Source: Rebecca billardiae RCC1528
Taxonomy: Eukaryota; Haptophyta
Reading direction: 5' to 3'
Length of the DNA stretch: 64,000 nucleotides
Assembly (NCBI GenBank): GCA_965240325.2
Contig: OZ251237.1
Span: forward strand, 558,001-622,000
The notes under the pieces are model-generated. The model made no database searches and was not told where the DNA came from. It saw only the letters and a program-made list of their open reading frames with translations. Of the stretch, positions 1-8,333 are shown piece after piece. The translations under genes were made by a program, and so were the position numbers. How positions within the stretch are numbered: position 1 is the stretch's first letter; each line of letters begins with the position of its first letter.

Positions 1-1407
1 CTGATGGACATGGAGCGCGCCGAGGGCCTCTGCGAGGCGGTGGCGTGCGACCCGCTCGCGTACCAGCGGTGCATGTACGACTGCTGCCTCGCCGCGGCCG
101 ACGAGTGCGCGTCCGCGTACCTGCAGAACCCGCTGATCTGCCCGCCGCCGTCGGCGCCGCCCGCGCCGTCCGCGCCGCCCGCGCCGTCGACGCCGCCGTC
201 TCACCCGCCGCCGCCCTCTTGCACGATCGCCGGCGGCGATCCGTGGGCGCACGGCTGGCCCAAGGTCGCGTGCTGCGGCGAGCTCAACGAGTGCCTCGGC
301 GACTGGGACTCGGACGGCACGGCCAGCTTCCTCTGCCTCGCGCAGTGCAACAAGCCGCCTTCGAAGGACATGTGCTCGGACGCGGACGCAAACCCGTGGG
401 CCTCGGGCGCGCACAAGCCGTGCTGCGCGGGTCTGCAGGAGTGCCTCGGCGACTGGCGGCGCGACGGCGACTGGCACTTCAGCTGCCGCGAGATCTGCTA
501 TGTCGAGCCGCCGTCGGCCCCGCCGGCGCCCTCCGCGCCGCCCGCGCCCTCGGCGCCGCCGTCGGCCCCGCCCTCACCGCCGCCCAAGCCGACGTGCACG
601 CCGGACGCAAAGGACCCGTGGCAGTTCTCGTGGCCCAAGGTGCCGTGCTGCGACGGGCTGAGCGAGTGCCTCGGCGACTGGGACTCGGACGGCACGGCCA
701 GCTTCCTCTGCCTCGCGCAGTGCAACAAGCCGCCCTCAGACGGCATGTGCTCGGACGCGGACGCCGACCCGTGGGCCTCGGGTGCGGAGAAGCCGTGCTG
801 CGCCGGCCTGCAGAGCTGCCTCGGCTTCTGGGCGGGCCCAGACGCTGAGCCGCTCTACCGCTGCAAGGCGCAGTGCGAGTCGCTCTCGGCGACCTTCAAG
901 GCCGCCACCGCCGCCAGCTCGGCGGGTGAGGGCGAGGGGCGCGACGTGAAGCAGTCCGGCGGCAACGGCGGCGACGAGCACAAGCGCGCCGCGGCGGACG
1001 TCGACTCCAACGCCTCGTCGGCTGAGGCGCGCGACCCGACCACGAGAAGCGAGGCCAAGCTTGCGACGGGCGGCGCGGGCGGCGACGCCCACGACGCGGC
1101 CGACTTCATCGTGCTCGCCATCGCCTCCGCGTTCGGCGGCATCTTCGTGTGCCTGCTCTTCGCCCTCTTCAAGATGTGCAACCAGCGCGGGCGGCAGGCG
1201 GCGCAGCCCAAGGCTGCTGCCGCCGACGGCGCCAGGGCGCAGGCCCCGAGCTCGGCGGCCGGCGCCGCCGCCGGCGTCACGCCCACGCAGAGCACGCATG
1301 CACCTCCACAGCCCACGCCCTTCGCGCCGATGACCGTGGTGCCCACGACACCCGGCGGCTCCTCTCGCCGCCGGCGCTCAGGCCTGCTCCCAGATATCGA
1401 GGTCTGA
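1..1407 (+). CDS. Cys-rich module surface protein, C-terminal part (gene runs off the left edge)
   Basis: The reading frame is open from base 1, so this is the 3' end of a larger gene; the ATG at position 4 is probably internal. The first 40 residues match a 10-Cys block that follows each von Willebrand D-like domain in the next gene, which suggests such a domain lies just outside the window. Four copies of a Cys-rich module follow (each with PW near its start, a CC pair, then a CLGDWDSDG-type acidic loop), separated by Pro/Ser/Ala linkers. Near residues 357-385 there is one hydrophobic segment (IVLAIASAFGG onward) followed by a short cytoplasmic tail rich in Ala, Pro and Arg, so the product is inferred to be a type I surface protein. 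The DxDxDG loops resemble EF-hand calcium loops, but calcium binding is inference. The stop codon is at 1405-1407. It is a paralogue of the gene at 1797-6020. Confidence 0.75.
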   Translation: MMDMERAEGLCEAVACDPLAYQRCMYDCCLAAADECASAYLQNPLICPPPSAPPAPSAPPAPSTPPSHPPPPSCTIAGGDPWAHGWPKVACCGELNECLGDWDSDGTASFLCLAQCNKPPSKDMCSDADANPWASGAHKPCCAGLQECLGDWRRDGDWHFSCREICYVEPPSAPPAPSAPPAPSAPPSAPPSPPPKPTCTPDAKDPWQFSWPKVPCCDGLSECLGDWDSDGTASFLCLAQCNKPPSDGMCSDADADPWASGAEKPCCAGLQSCLGFWAGPDAEPLYRCKAQCESLSATFKAATAASSAGEGEGRDVKQSGGNGGDEHKRAAADVDSNASSAEARDPTTRSEAKLATGGAGGDAHDAADFIVLAIASAFGGIFVCLLFALFKMCNQRGRQAAQPKAAAADGARAQAPSSAAGAAAGVTPTQSTHAPPQPTPFAPMTVVPTTPGGSSRRRRSGLLPDIEV

Positions 1408-1796
1408 TGATGCCACTGGAATGTAGGGCATGCCCATCTGAATGACGATCGCACGTCTGATCATCTCGCTGCGGTGCGCCCGGATGTGACGGCTTGTGGT
1501 AGACGCTGTTCGTGCGCCATCGTGCGGTCGCTCCAGCACTTTCCAGCAGCAGGATTCTGGCCGTGTCAGCAATATTAAAAAAGGGGAATATCTTGTGAAT
1601 TAAACTCTGGTCTCTGTGGAATCGGAGATACCGGCTCGTCTTAAGGCTTATGAACCGGAGATTTGATCTCGCAGATTCATGCAAGTTGTAACTCACCAGA
1701 TAGTATTGGGAGATAGCACCTTAGGACCATACAGTCTAAAGCCTCGGCCGTCGTCAGTTCACGTCGCAACTCACAACGCCTCAACGTTCCGACGAC
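1408..1796. other. Intergenic, no gene seen
   Basis: This spacer separates two tandem paralogues. It is less GC-rich than the coding sequence, with an A/T-rich patch near 1575-1605. It presumably holds the terminator of the upstream gene and the promoter of the downstream gene, but no defined motif could be named. Confidence 0.5.
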
Positions 1797-4700
1797 ATGA
1801 CGTCCTCCCGCGTCTTCCTCCTCCTGCTCTGCGCGTCGGGCGCGCGCTCCGCCGCCGCGGCGACGTGCGCGGCACCTGGCGAGGACCCCTGGCTCGGCGG
1901 CACCCACTCGCACTGCTGCGAGGGCCTCACGGAGTGCAAGTCGGACTTTGACTCGGACGGCGTCGCCTCCTTCCTCTGCCTCGAGGACTGCGCGGCGCCG
2001 CCGCGCGCGGACATGTGCACGGGCTCGGGCGGCAACCCGTGGGCGTCGGGCGCGCAGCGCCTGTGCTGCGCTGGCCTCGAGCTCTGCCTCGGCGACTTCG
2101 ACTCGGACGGCGTCACCTCATTCCTCTGCCTCGACTCGTGCGACGCGCTGACCGCCGAATCCGCAATGTGCACGCCCAAGGACGAGGACCCGTACGCGTC
2201 GGGTGCGCAGCGGCCGTGCTGTGCGGGCACGAACGAGTGCCTCTTCTTCTTCGACGGCCCAAACACGGTGCCAACCTACCGCTGCCGCACCGACGGCAAC
2301 TGCGCCTCGTTGTGGGCGCCGTCGGCGCCGCCCGCGCCGTCGGCGCCGCCCGCGCCGTCGGCGCCGCCCGCGCCCTCGTCGCCGCCCGCCATCCCGACGG
2401 GCATCTCGGTGTGCGAGTCGGTGGGCGACCCGCACATCTCGACGTTCGACGGCGCGCGGTACGACGTGCAGGCCATCGGCACTTTCGAGCTCGCGCACGT
2501 GCCCGCCGTCGGGCTGCAGGTGCACACGTACCAGTGCCGCTGGGGCCTCGCCGCCTCGTCCAACACGGCTGTCGCGTTCACGCTCGGCAAGCACACGTAC
2601 GAGCTGTACGGCGAGGAGCTGCTGGTCGACGGTCAGCGCCCAGCGTTCTTCAAGGGCGCGTCCGAGGGCAGCGAGGCGCACACCTTCCTCTCCTCCACGA
2701 GCGAGCACCGCCTCGACGACGGCGCCGTGCTCGCACTGCGCGGCGGCCTCCAGGCGGTGCGCGTCGACCTCGGCATGACGAGCGTGCGCGCGTACCGACG
2801 CACGGGCGACTTCGCCACGTCGCACTGGTACGACGTGTACGTGCGCACGCGCGACGACGCGGTGGCAGACGACGCGGGCGTCGAGGGCCTGTGCGCCGCC
2901 GCGCTCGCGCCCGAGCGCCACCTGCTCTCCAACGACGACTCTCTCTTCAGCTCGGAGTCGGCGCCCTTCGCGCAGATGCGCTCGCAGTGCGAGCAGGCGG
3001 CCGCGGACGCGCCCGAGCCGCCGTGCGGCAATCCGGGCGCGGAGTGCTGCGTGATGGAGCGGTCGCACGCGACCGAGCTGTGCGCGCACGTCAAGTGCGA
3101 CCCCGTCATGCACGAGCGCTGCCTGTACGACTGCTGCGCCTCGGGCGTCGACGAGTGCAAGAAGGCGTACCCGGAGACGGCCAACTGCCACGCCGAGCCC
3201 GAGCGGCCGACGTGCACGGGCGACGGCGGCAACCCGTGGGCGAGCGGCTGGCCGAAGATCCCGTGCTGCTCACCGCTGTCCGAGTGCTTCGGTGACCTCG
3301 ATCACGACCCGAGCACGCACTGGTCCTTCGAGTGCCGCGCATCCTGCCCGGCGCCGCCGCCCGCGCCGTCGGCGCCGCCCGCGCCGTCAGCGCCGCCCGC
3401 ACCCTGGTCGCCGCCCGCGTCGCCGCCCTCGCCGCCCAAGTGCACCATCGCGGGCGGCGACCCGTGGGCGTACGGCTGGCCCAAGATCGAGTGCTGCGCC
3501 GGGCTCGCCGAGTGCCTCGGCGACTTTGACGGCGACCGGGACACGCCGGCGAGCTACGAGTGCCTCGAGGCGTGCCTGTCGCCGCCGCCCGCGCCCTCCG
3601 CGCCGCCGGCGCCCTCGGCGCCGCCCGCGGCGCTCGCAGACTCGGCGATGTGCGAGTCGATCGGTGACCCGCACTTCACCACGTTCGGTGGCGAGCGCTT
3701 CGACTTCATGGGCTTCGGCGGGTACGAGCTCGCCAGCGTGCCCGGCGCCGGCCTCCGCGTCCACGCGTACCAGTGCCGCTGGGGCGTCGCGGCCGGCTCG
3801 AACGGCGCGCTCGCGTGGTCGCTCGGCGCGCACACGTTTGAGCTGTACGGCGGCGCGATGCTCGTCGACGGGGTGCCGCTCGGCGCGGGCGAGCACGACT
3901 TCACGACGGAGGACGGCGCGCACGTCGCCTCGACCGACGGCTTCGGCCTCGTCACCGTCACGCGCGGCGGCGTGCAGCTCCGCATCACGCGGCGCGAGGG
4001 CACGGTCGCGTCGCTCGGGCACTGGTTCGACGCGTACACGTACGTGCCGCAGCAGCACGCCACGGCGGAGGCGGGCGCGGCGGGGCTGTGCGTGAGCAAT
4101 GACACGGCGACGGTGCTGGCCAAGCTCGCGGACGAGCAGATGCTCTTCTCCACCGGCTCGCCGCAGTTCGCCGCGATGCGCGAGAGCTGCGGCGAGCTCG
4201 ACGAGATCCCCGAGCTCGACTGCCCTCATCCCGGTCCGGACTGCTGCCTGATGGACGTCGCACGCGCCGAGGCAAAGTGCGCGCACGTCGCGTGCGACGC
4301 GGTGGCGCACGAGCGGTGCATGTTCGACTGCTGCGCGGCCGGCGTGGACGGGTGCGACGCATCGTACCTCGACATGGCGCCGTGCCCTTCGCCGTCGTGC
4401 ACGGCCGCGGGCGGCAACCCGTGGGCGGGCGGTTGGCCCAAGATCGAGTGCTGCGCCGGCATGACCGAGTGCCTCGGCGACTTTGACCGCGACGACGCCA
4501 CGCCGTTCAGCTACGAGTGCCACGAGACGTGCCCCTCGGCCTCGCCACCGCCGTCGCCGCCGCCGTCGCCGCCGTCGCCGCCATCGTGCACCGAGTCGGC
4601 CGGCAACCCGTGGAAGTACGGCTGGCCCAAGATCGAGTGCTGCGCCGGGCTCACCGAGTGCCTCGGCGACTTTGACCGTGACGACGCCACGCCGTTCACG

Positions 4701-6020
4701 TACGAGTGCCACGAGACGTGCCCCTCGGCCTCGCCGCCGCCACCCTCGCCGCACGCGCCGCCGGCCCCGTCCGCCCCGCCAGCGCCGTCCTTGCCGCCAT
4801 CGCCACCGCCGTCGTCGCCGTCGCCGCCCACGTGCACGGGGTCGGCGGGCAACCCGTGGGCCAAGGGCTGGCCCAAAATCGAGTGCTGCGCGGGGCTGAC
4901 GGAGTGCCTCGGCGACTTTGACCGCGACGACAACACGCCTTTCAGCTACGAGTGCCACGAGACGTGCCCCTCGGCCTCGCCGCCGCCGCCCTCGCCGCAC
5001 GCGCCGCCGGCTCCGTCTGCGCCGCCGGCGCCACCGCCGCCGCCGCCCTCGCCGCCATCGTGCACCGAGTCGGCCGGCAACCCGTGGAAGTACGGTTGGC
5101 CCAAGATCGAGTGCTGCGCCGGGCTCACCGAGTGCCTCGGCGACTTTGACCGTGACGACGCCACGCCGTTCACGTACGAGTGCCACGAGACGTGCCCCTC
5201 GGCCTCGCCGCCGCCACCCTCGCCGCACGCGCCGCCGGCCCCGTCCGCCCCGCCAGCGCCGTCCTTGCCGCCATCGCCACCGCCGTCGTCGCCGTCGCCG
5301 CCCACGTGCACGGGGTCGGCGGGCAACCCGTGGGCCAAGGGCTGGCCCAAAATCGAGTGCTGCGCGGGGCTGACGGAGTGCCTCGGCGACTTTGACCGCG
5401 ACGACAACACGCCTTTCAGCTACGAGTGCCACGAGACGTGCCCCTCGGCCTCGCCGCCGCCGCCCTCGCCGCACGCGCCGCCGGCTCCGTCTGCGCCGCC
5501 GGCGCCACCGCCGCCGCCGCCCTCGCCGCCATCGTGCACCGAGTCGGCCGGCAACCCGTGGAAGTACGGTTGGCCCAAGATCGAGTGCTGCGCCGGGCTC
5601 ACCGAGTGCCTCGGCGACTTTGACCGTGACGACGCCACGCCGTTCACGTACGAGTGCCACGAGACGTGCCCCTCGGCCTCGCCGCCGCCGTCGCCGCCGC
5701 CCTCGCCGCCCTCGCCGCCATCGTGCACCGAGTCTGCCGGCAACCCGTGGAAGTACGGCTGGCCCAAGATCGAGTGCTGCGCCGGGCTCACCGAGTGCCT
5801 CGGCGACTTTGACGGCGACCCGAGCACGGACTGGAGCTACGAGTGCCACGAGGCGTGCCCGGAGCAGGCCCGCCGCCGGCTGCTGCTGGCTCCGCGCCGT
5901 CGCCAGATGCCAACTCCGCCGACCGCGGACGCGGAGGGTCCCGCCTTGCAGACGGCTACAACGATCTTGCGGAGCTGGTTGGACGACATGACGGTGACGA
6001 TGCGGATGATGACGAGGTAA
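1797..6020 (+). CDS. Secreted multi-domain protein: 12 Cys-rich modules, two VWD-like domains, Pro-rich linkers
   Basis: The protein has 1407 residues and starts with a clear signal peptide (MTSSRVFLLLLCASG, cleavage probably near the AAAA run). Three Cys-rich modules lead, then a von Willebrand D-like domain from about residue 204 (CESVGDPHISTFDG), a 10-Cys block (around 400-460), two modules, a second VWD-like domain from about 618 (CESIGDPHFTTFGG) with its 10-Cys block, and seven more modules. Each module carries a C..NPW..GWPKIECC..LTECLGDFD signature ending in a YEC...C pair. Linkers are PPAPSAPP-type, a style common in haptophyte and green-algal wall or mucilage proteins. No membrane segment is seen at the C terminus, unlike the upstream paralogue, so it is probably secreted or wall-bound; an unseen 3' exon is possible. 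A role in matrix, mucilage or adhesion, with calcium-stabilised loops, is inference. Confidence 0.85.
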   Translation: MTSSRVFLLLLCASGARSAAAATCAAPGEDPWLGGTHSHCCEGLTECKSDFDSDGVASFLCLEDCAAPPRADMCTGSGGNPWASGAQRLCCAGLELCLGDFDSDGVTSFLCLDSCDALTAESAMCTPKDEDPYASGAQRPCCAGTNECLFFFDGPNTVPTYRCRTDGNCASLWAPSAPPAPSAPPAPSAPPAPSSPPAIPTGISVCESVGDPHISTFDGARYDVQAIGTFELAHVPAVGLQVHTYQCRWGLAASSNTAVAFTLGKHTYELYGEELLVDGQRPAFFKGASEGSEAHTFLSSTSEHRLDDGAVLALRGGLQAVRVDLGMTSVRAYRRTGDFATSHWYDVYVRTRDDAVADDAGVEGLCAAALAPERHLLSNDDSLFSSESAPFAQMRSQCEQAAADAPEPPCGNPGAECCVMERSHATELCAHVKCDPVMHERCLYDCCASGVDECKKAYPETANCHAEPERPTCTGDGGNPWASGWPKIPCCSPLSECFGDLDHDPSTHWSFECRASCPAPPPAPSAPPAPSAPPAPWSPPASPPSPPKCTIAGGDPWAYGWPKIECCAGLAECLGDFDGDRDTPASYECLEACLSPPPAPSAPPAPSAPPAALADSAMCESIGDPHFTTFGGERFDFMGFGGYELASVPGAGLRVHAYQCRWGVAAGSNGALAWSLGAHTFELYGGAMLVDGVPLGAGEHDFTTEDGAHVASTDGFGLVTVTRGGVQLRITRREGTVASLGHWFDAYTYVPQQHATAEAGAAGLCVSNDTATVLAKLADEQMLFSTGSPQFAAMRESCGELDEIPELDCPHPGPDCCLMDVARAEAKCAHVACDAVAHERCMFDCCAAGVDGCDASYLDMAPCPSPSCTAAGGNPWAGGWPKIECCAGMTECLGDFDRDDATPFSYECHETCPSASPPPSPPPSPPSPPSCTESAGNPWKYGWPKIECCAGLTECLGDFDRDDATPFTYECHETCPSASPPPPSPHAPPAPSAPPAPSLPPSPPPSSPSPPTCTGSAGNPWAKGWPKIECCAGLTECLGDFDRDDNTPFSYECHETCPSASPPPPSPHAPPAPSAPPAPPPPPPSPPSCTESAGNPWKYGWPKIECCAGLTECLGDFDRDDATPFTYECHETCPSASPPPPSPHAPPAPSAPPAPSLPPSPPPSSPSPPTCTGSAGNPWAKGWPKIECCAGLTECLGDFDRDDNTPFSYECHETCPSASPPPPSPHAPPAPSAPPAPPPPPPSPPSCTESAGNPWKYGWPKIECCAGLTECLGDFDRDDATPFTYECHETCPSASPPPSPPPSPPSPPSCTESAGNPWKYGWPKIECCAGLTECLGDFDGDPSTDWSYECHEACPEQARRRLLLAPRRRQMPTPPTADAEGPALQTATTILRSWLDDMTVTMRMMTR
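4581..5528 (+). repeat. 474-bp exact-period tandem duplication inside the coding sequence
   Basis: Two consecutive 474-bp units (4581-5054 and 5055-5528), each encoding two Cys-rich modules plus two Pro-rich linkers (158 residues), are nearly identical at the nucleotide level. A third, partial unit continues to about 5690. The period is a multiple of three, so the frame is kept. The near identity of synonymous sites points to a recent duplication or gene conversion. Confidence 0.9.
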
Positions 6021-6214
6021 CGATGACGACCGCGCGTGCTGCGGACATATATTCGTATACGTGTATATACAGCAGATGATTGTAGTCATCGGTCTATTCG
6101 TCGCGCGCGATAGTATTCATCGCGTCGTACTGCGCTCTGCTCTGACTCTGCTTGCATCGTCATCTGCTGCTGCTCTAATGACCGCGTTCCGCGGTCCTTT
6201 TTCCGTAGAACGAA

Positions 6215-6262
6215 CGTAGTTCAGGGCCCGCGGTGGCGGTGCACCCTCCGTCGCAGTCGTCT
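6215..6262 (+). repeat. Short element with inverted copy at 63954-63997
   Basis: The sequence around GGGCCCGCGGT...GTGCACCCTCCGTCG matches the reverse complement of 63954-63997. The only large difference is a 4-bp gap, plus a few substitutions. The match is too long to be chance, so the two are copies of one dispersed repeat. Confidence 0.65.
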
Positions 6263-6386
6263 ATTGACAGACCAGTTGCATATGCCCGTACAACTAGACT
6301 CCATCAGCGGCGCGCCGCCGCCCGCCGCGCCGGGCGGGCCCATTGCAGCCGCCGGCGCGGCGCCGATTGTGTACAGGCGGATGCGA

Positions 6387-6464
6387 CGAGGCGTGATCGA
6401 CGCATGAGCGCGACTCCACGTGCACACCAGGCCACGCGGAGCTGACAGCCAGGGAGCACGGTGC
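6387..6464 (+). repeat. Direct repeat, copy 1 of 2
   Basis: A ~78-bp stretch beginning CGAGGCGTGATCGACGCATG recurs 234 bp downstream with only a few differences. Weaker similarity (ACAGGCGG) extends a little upstream of both copies. Confidence 0.8.
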
Positions 6465-6620
6465 GGGGCCGCGGATTCGTTCGGGCCGCTGCTGCTGACC
6501 GCTGTCCCCGGGGTCACCCCCCGCGCCGGCAGCGCCCGGGAGTAGGGCTGGAGGACTAGTGGAGGAGTAGGGTCCGAGTAGGGTTCGACCAGCGCCTGCG
6601 CGACGGCCGACAGGCGGGCG

Positions 6621-6700
6621 CGAGGCGTGATCGACGCATGAGCGCAACTCTACGTGCACGCCAGGCCACGCGGAGCTGACAGCCCGAGGGAGCACGGTGC
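6621..6700 (+). repeat. Direct repeat, copy 2 of 2
   Basis: Second copy of the ~80-bp repeat at 6387-6464, ending GAGGGAGCACGGTGC in both. It differs by several substitutions and a 2-bp insertion. Confidence 0.8.
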
Positions 6701-7699
6701 CGAGGTGCGAGGGCACCGGTGATCCGGTTCGCGCACTCTCCGCGCGTGCACGGGCAGCTGACACACCTCGATCAGGCTCGGCACGCGTTGCAGAGGCACG
6801 GCCAGCTCTGGGGACGTCACGCACCACCGTCGCCCGCGCAGCTCGTCCTCCTCGTAGAGTACCGTTCAGTTCCGAGGCGTAGCCCTCGCTCAGAGTCGAC
6901 CGACGATGGACTCGGATCGTCGGCGCGCCTGCTCTCTCTCAATCAAGAAGAGTTCTGGGAGACCCCGGAAAGGCATGGCAAGGGCGGCGCGTGGTGAAGT
7001 CGAAGGCTCAGAGATCGATCAGTCCGGCATCAGGCGCCGCTGCCCCCGAGCTTGCGAGAGCCCGAACACAGGGCGGCGGCTGCGGCGCCGGCTCGCGGAC
7101 ACGCCGGGGCCGCGCAAGGCCGCGCCGAGGCATCGACAGGGCGGCAGGGGCGGCGGGGGCGCGCGGAGTGAGCGGGGGCACGACGAACGCGATGTCGACG
7201 GCAGTCGGGACCCGCCGCAGCCGCGCGCTCCAGGCGCCATTCGCCGCGCGCACCTGCCCATCGCCGTCCTCACCCGTGGCGGTCGCTCGTGAGCCTCGTG
7301 CCCGTGGCTCGCCTCCAAACGCGGGCCGCCTCTGGTGGGCCGCCGCCCGGGGCCACGCGCGCGCCCAACCAAGTCCGTTCGCGTCAGATAGTATTGAGAT
7401 TCGCCGAGGTTGGCCCATCGGCTACTGACCCTTGCCTCGTCGGCTCCTGATACAGACACGGCGCGATTGAATAGTTGATTCAACTGATTCAAGGGACGTA
7501 CATGGACATGGTCACATCGGTTCGCGGCAATCAGTCAGTATCTAGATACGTCATCGCTCCTTGGACCTTGCTGCAATCTCATTGGCCGGAAAAATCGCTT
7601 GTAACGGTTCGTTACGTTAGGGATCCTAAAGGGCGTGAAGTTTTTGGACGGGCGTCACTCCACGCTTTACTATGAACTTGCCGTGGGCGCGACCTTTTT

Positions 7700-7872
7700 C
7701 GGCCTTGATGCATGTTAGAGAGGGTCTCAAAATTCGAAACTCGGTCTCCTCCAGCCATGAAAATCGTCCCCCGTCCCTTTTTTCTTGATCAAAGATCTTT
7801 TTGAAACGTTGTTCGGGCCCGCTGGTGCGGGCTCCACGCTGCGCGCTCCGCCCTGCACCGCGGGCCATAATA
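7700..7872 (-). repeat. Dispersed ~170-bp element, copy 1 (inverted copy at 61862-62045)
   Basis: Read on the minus strand, this stretch runs from GGCCCGCGGTGCAGGGCGGA through a GATCAAAAGATC-like palindromic core to CCGTCCCC/GATTTT and a T-rich tail. The same order of blocks occurs on the plus strand at 61862-62045, at roughly 70% identity by eye. A short shared peptide frame (GGARSVEP ... KKGTGDDF) is visible in both copies. It could be a small mobile element or a conserved repeat; no transposase is encoded. Confidence 0.6.
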
Positions 7873-8135
7873 GTCGTACTACGTAGCAGTAGTAGTATAT
7901 ATAGCGCATCAGCAGTATACGCGCGTTGTAAACTGTACGCGACATGATCCGTCCGCGTTAATTTGCATGCGACGAGATCATATCGTATCTCATGATGACT
8001 CATCATCTCTGAGTCTGGGCTCTCATCGCAGTGATGACTGATGATGCCCAGAGGGGGTGCGCGCCCGCCCTATATCTTCGACGGCGCCGCCCGCTGTCAG
8101 ACGTTCACTCTGCGTGCGCGCCCAAACGCGAGTGA

Positions 8136-8216
8136 TGCCGCGAGACGTGCCCGTCCGCCTCACCGCCGCCGCCCTCGGCGCACGCCCCGCCGGCCCCGGC
8201 CGCGGCCCCGCTCACT
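8136..8216 (+). pseudogene. Decayed fragment of the Cys-rich module gene
   Basis: Translated from 8136, this reads CRETCPSASPPPPSAHAPPA, nearly identical to the module end plus linker of the gene at 1797-6020 (CHETCPSASPPPPSPHAPPA). Just upstream, the expected TACGAGTGCC is broken by a 2-bp insertion and an in-frame stop. Nothing else of the gene is recognisable, so this is a truncated relic. Confidence 0.7.
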
Positions 8217-8333
8217 CCGCGTGCGCGACCAAGCGCTTGAGCCGCGCTCGGCCGTCGGCCGAGAGCTCGGCGGCGGCAATGTGCGGGTGGAACGCGTCGA
8301 CGATGAGGTACGCGCTCGAGCGGAGCGCGTGGG

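Larger units (their letters stand above)
6021..8333. other. Repeat-bearing intergenic region, no intact gene
   Basis: This is 2.3 kb without a convincing gene. It holds a pair of ~80-bp direct repeats (6387-6464 and 6621-6700), a short element at 6215-6262 with an inverted copy at the right end of the window, a ~170-bp element at 7700-7872 with an inverted copy near 61.9 kb, and a decayed Cys-rich module fragment at 8136-8216. Open frames here are short, mutually overlapping and without recognisable domains. Confidence 0.6.

Noticed and set aside
3387-6089. 900-codon open frame on the minus strand opposite the surface-protein gene
   Set aside because: Arg/Gly-rich shadow produced by the GC-biased, repetitive plus-strand gene; it repeats with the same 474-bp period and has no domain or start context.
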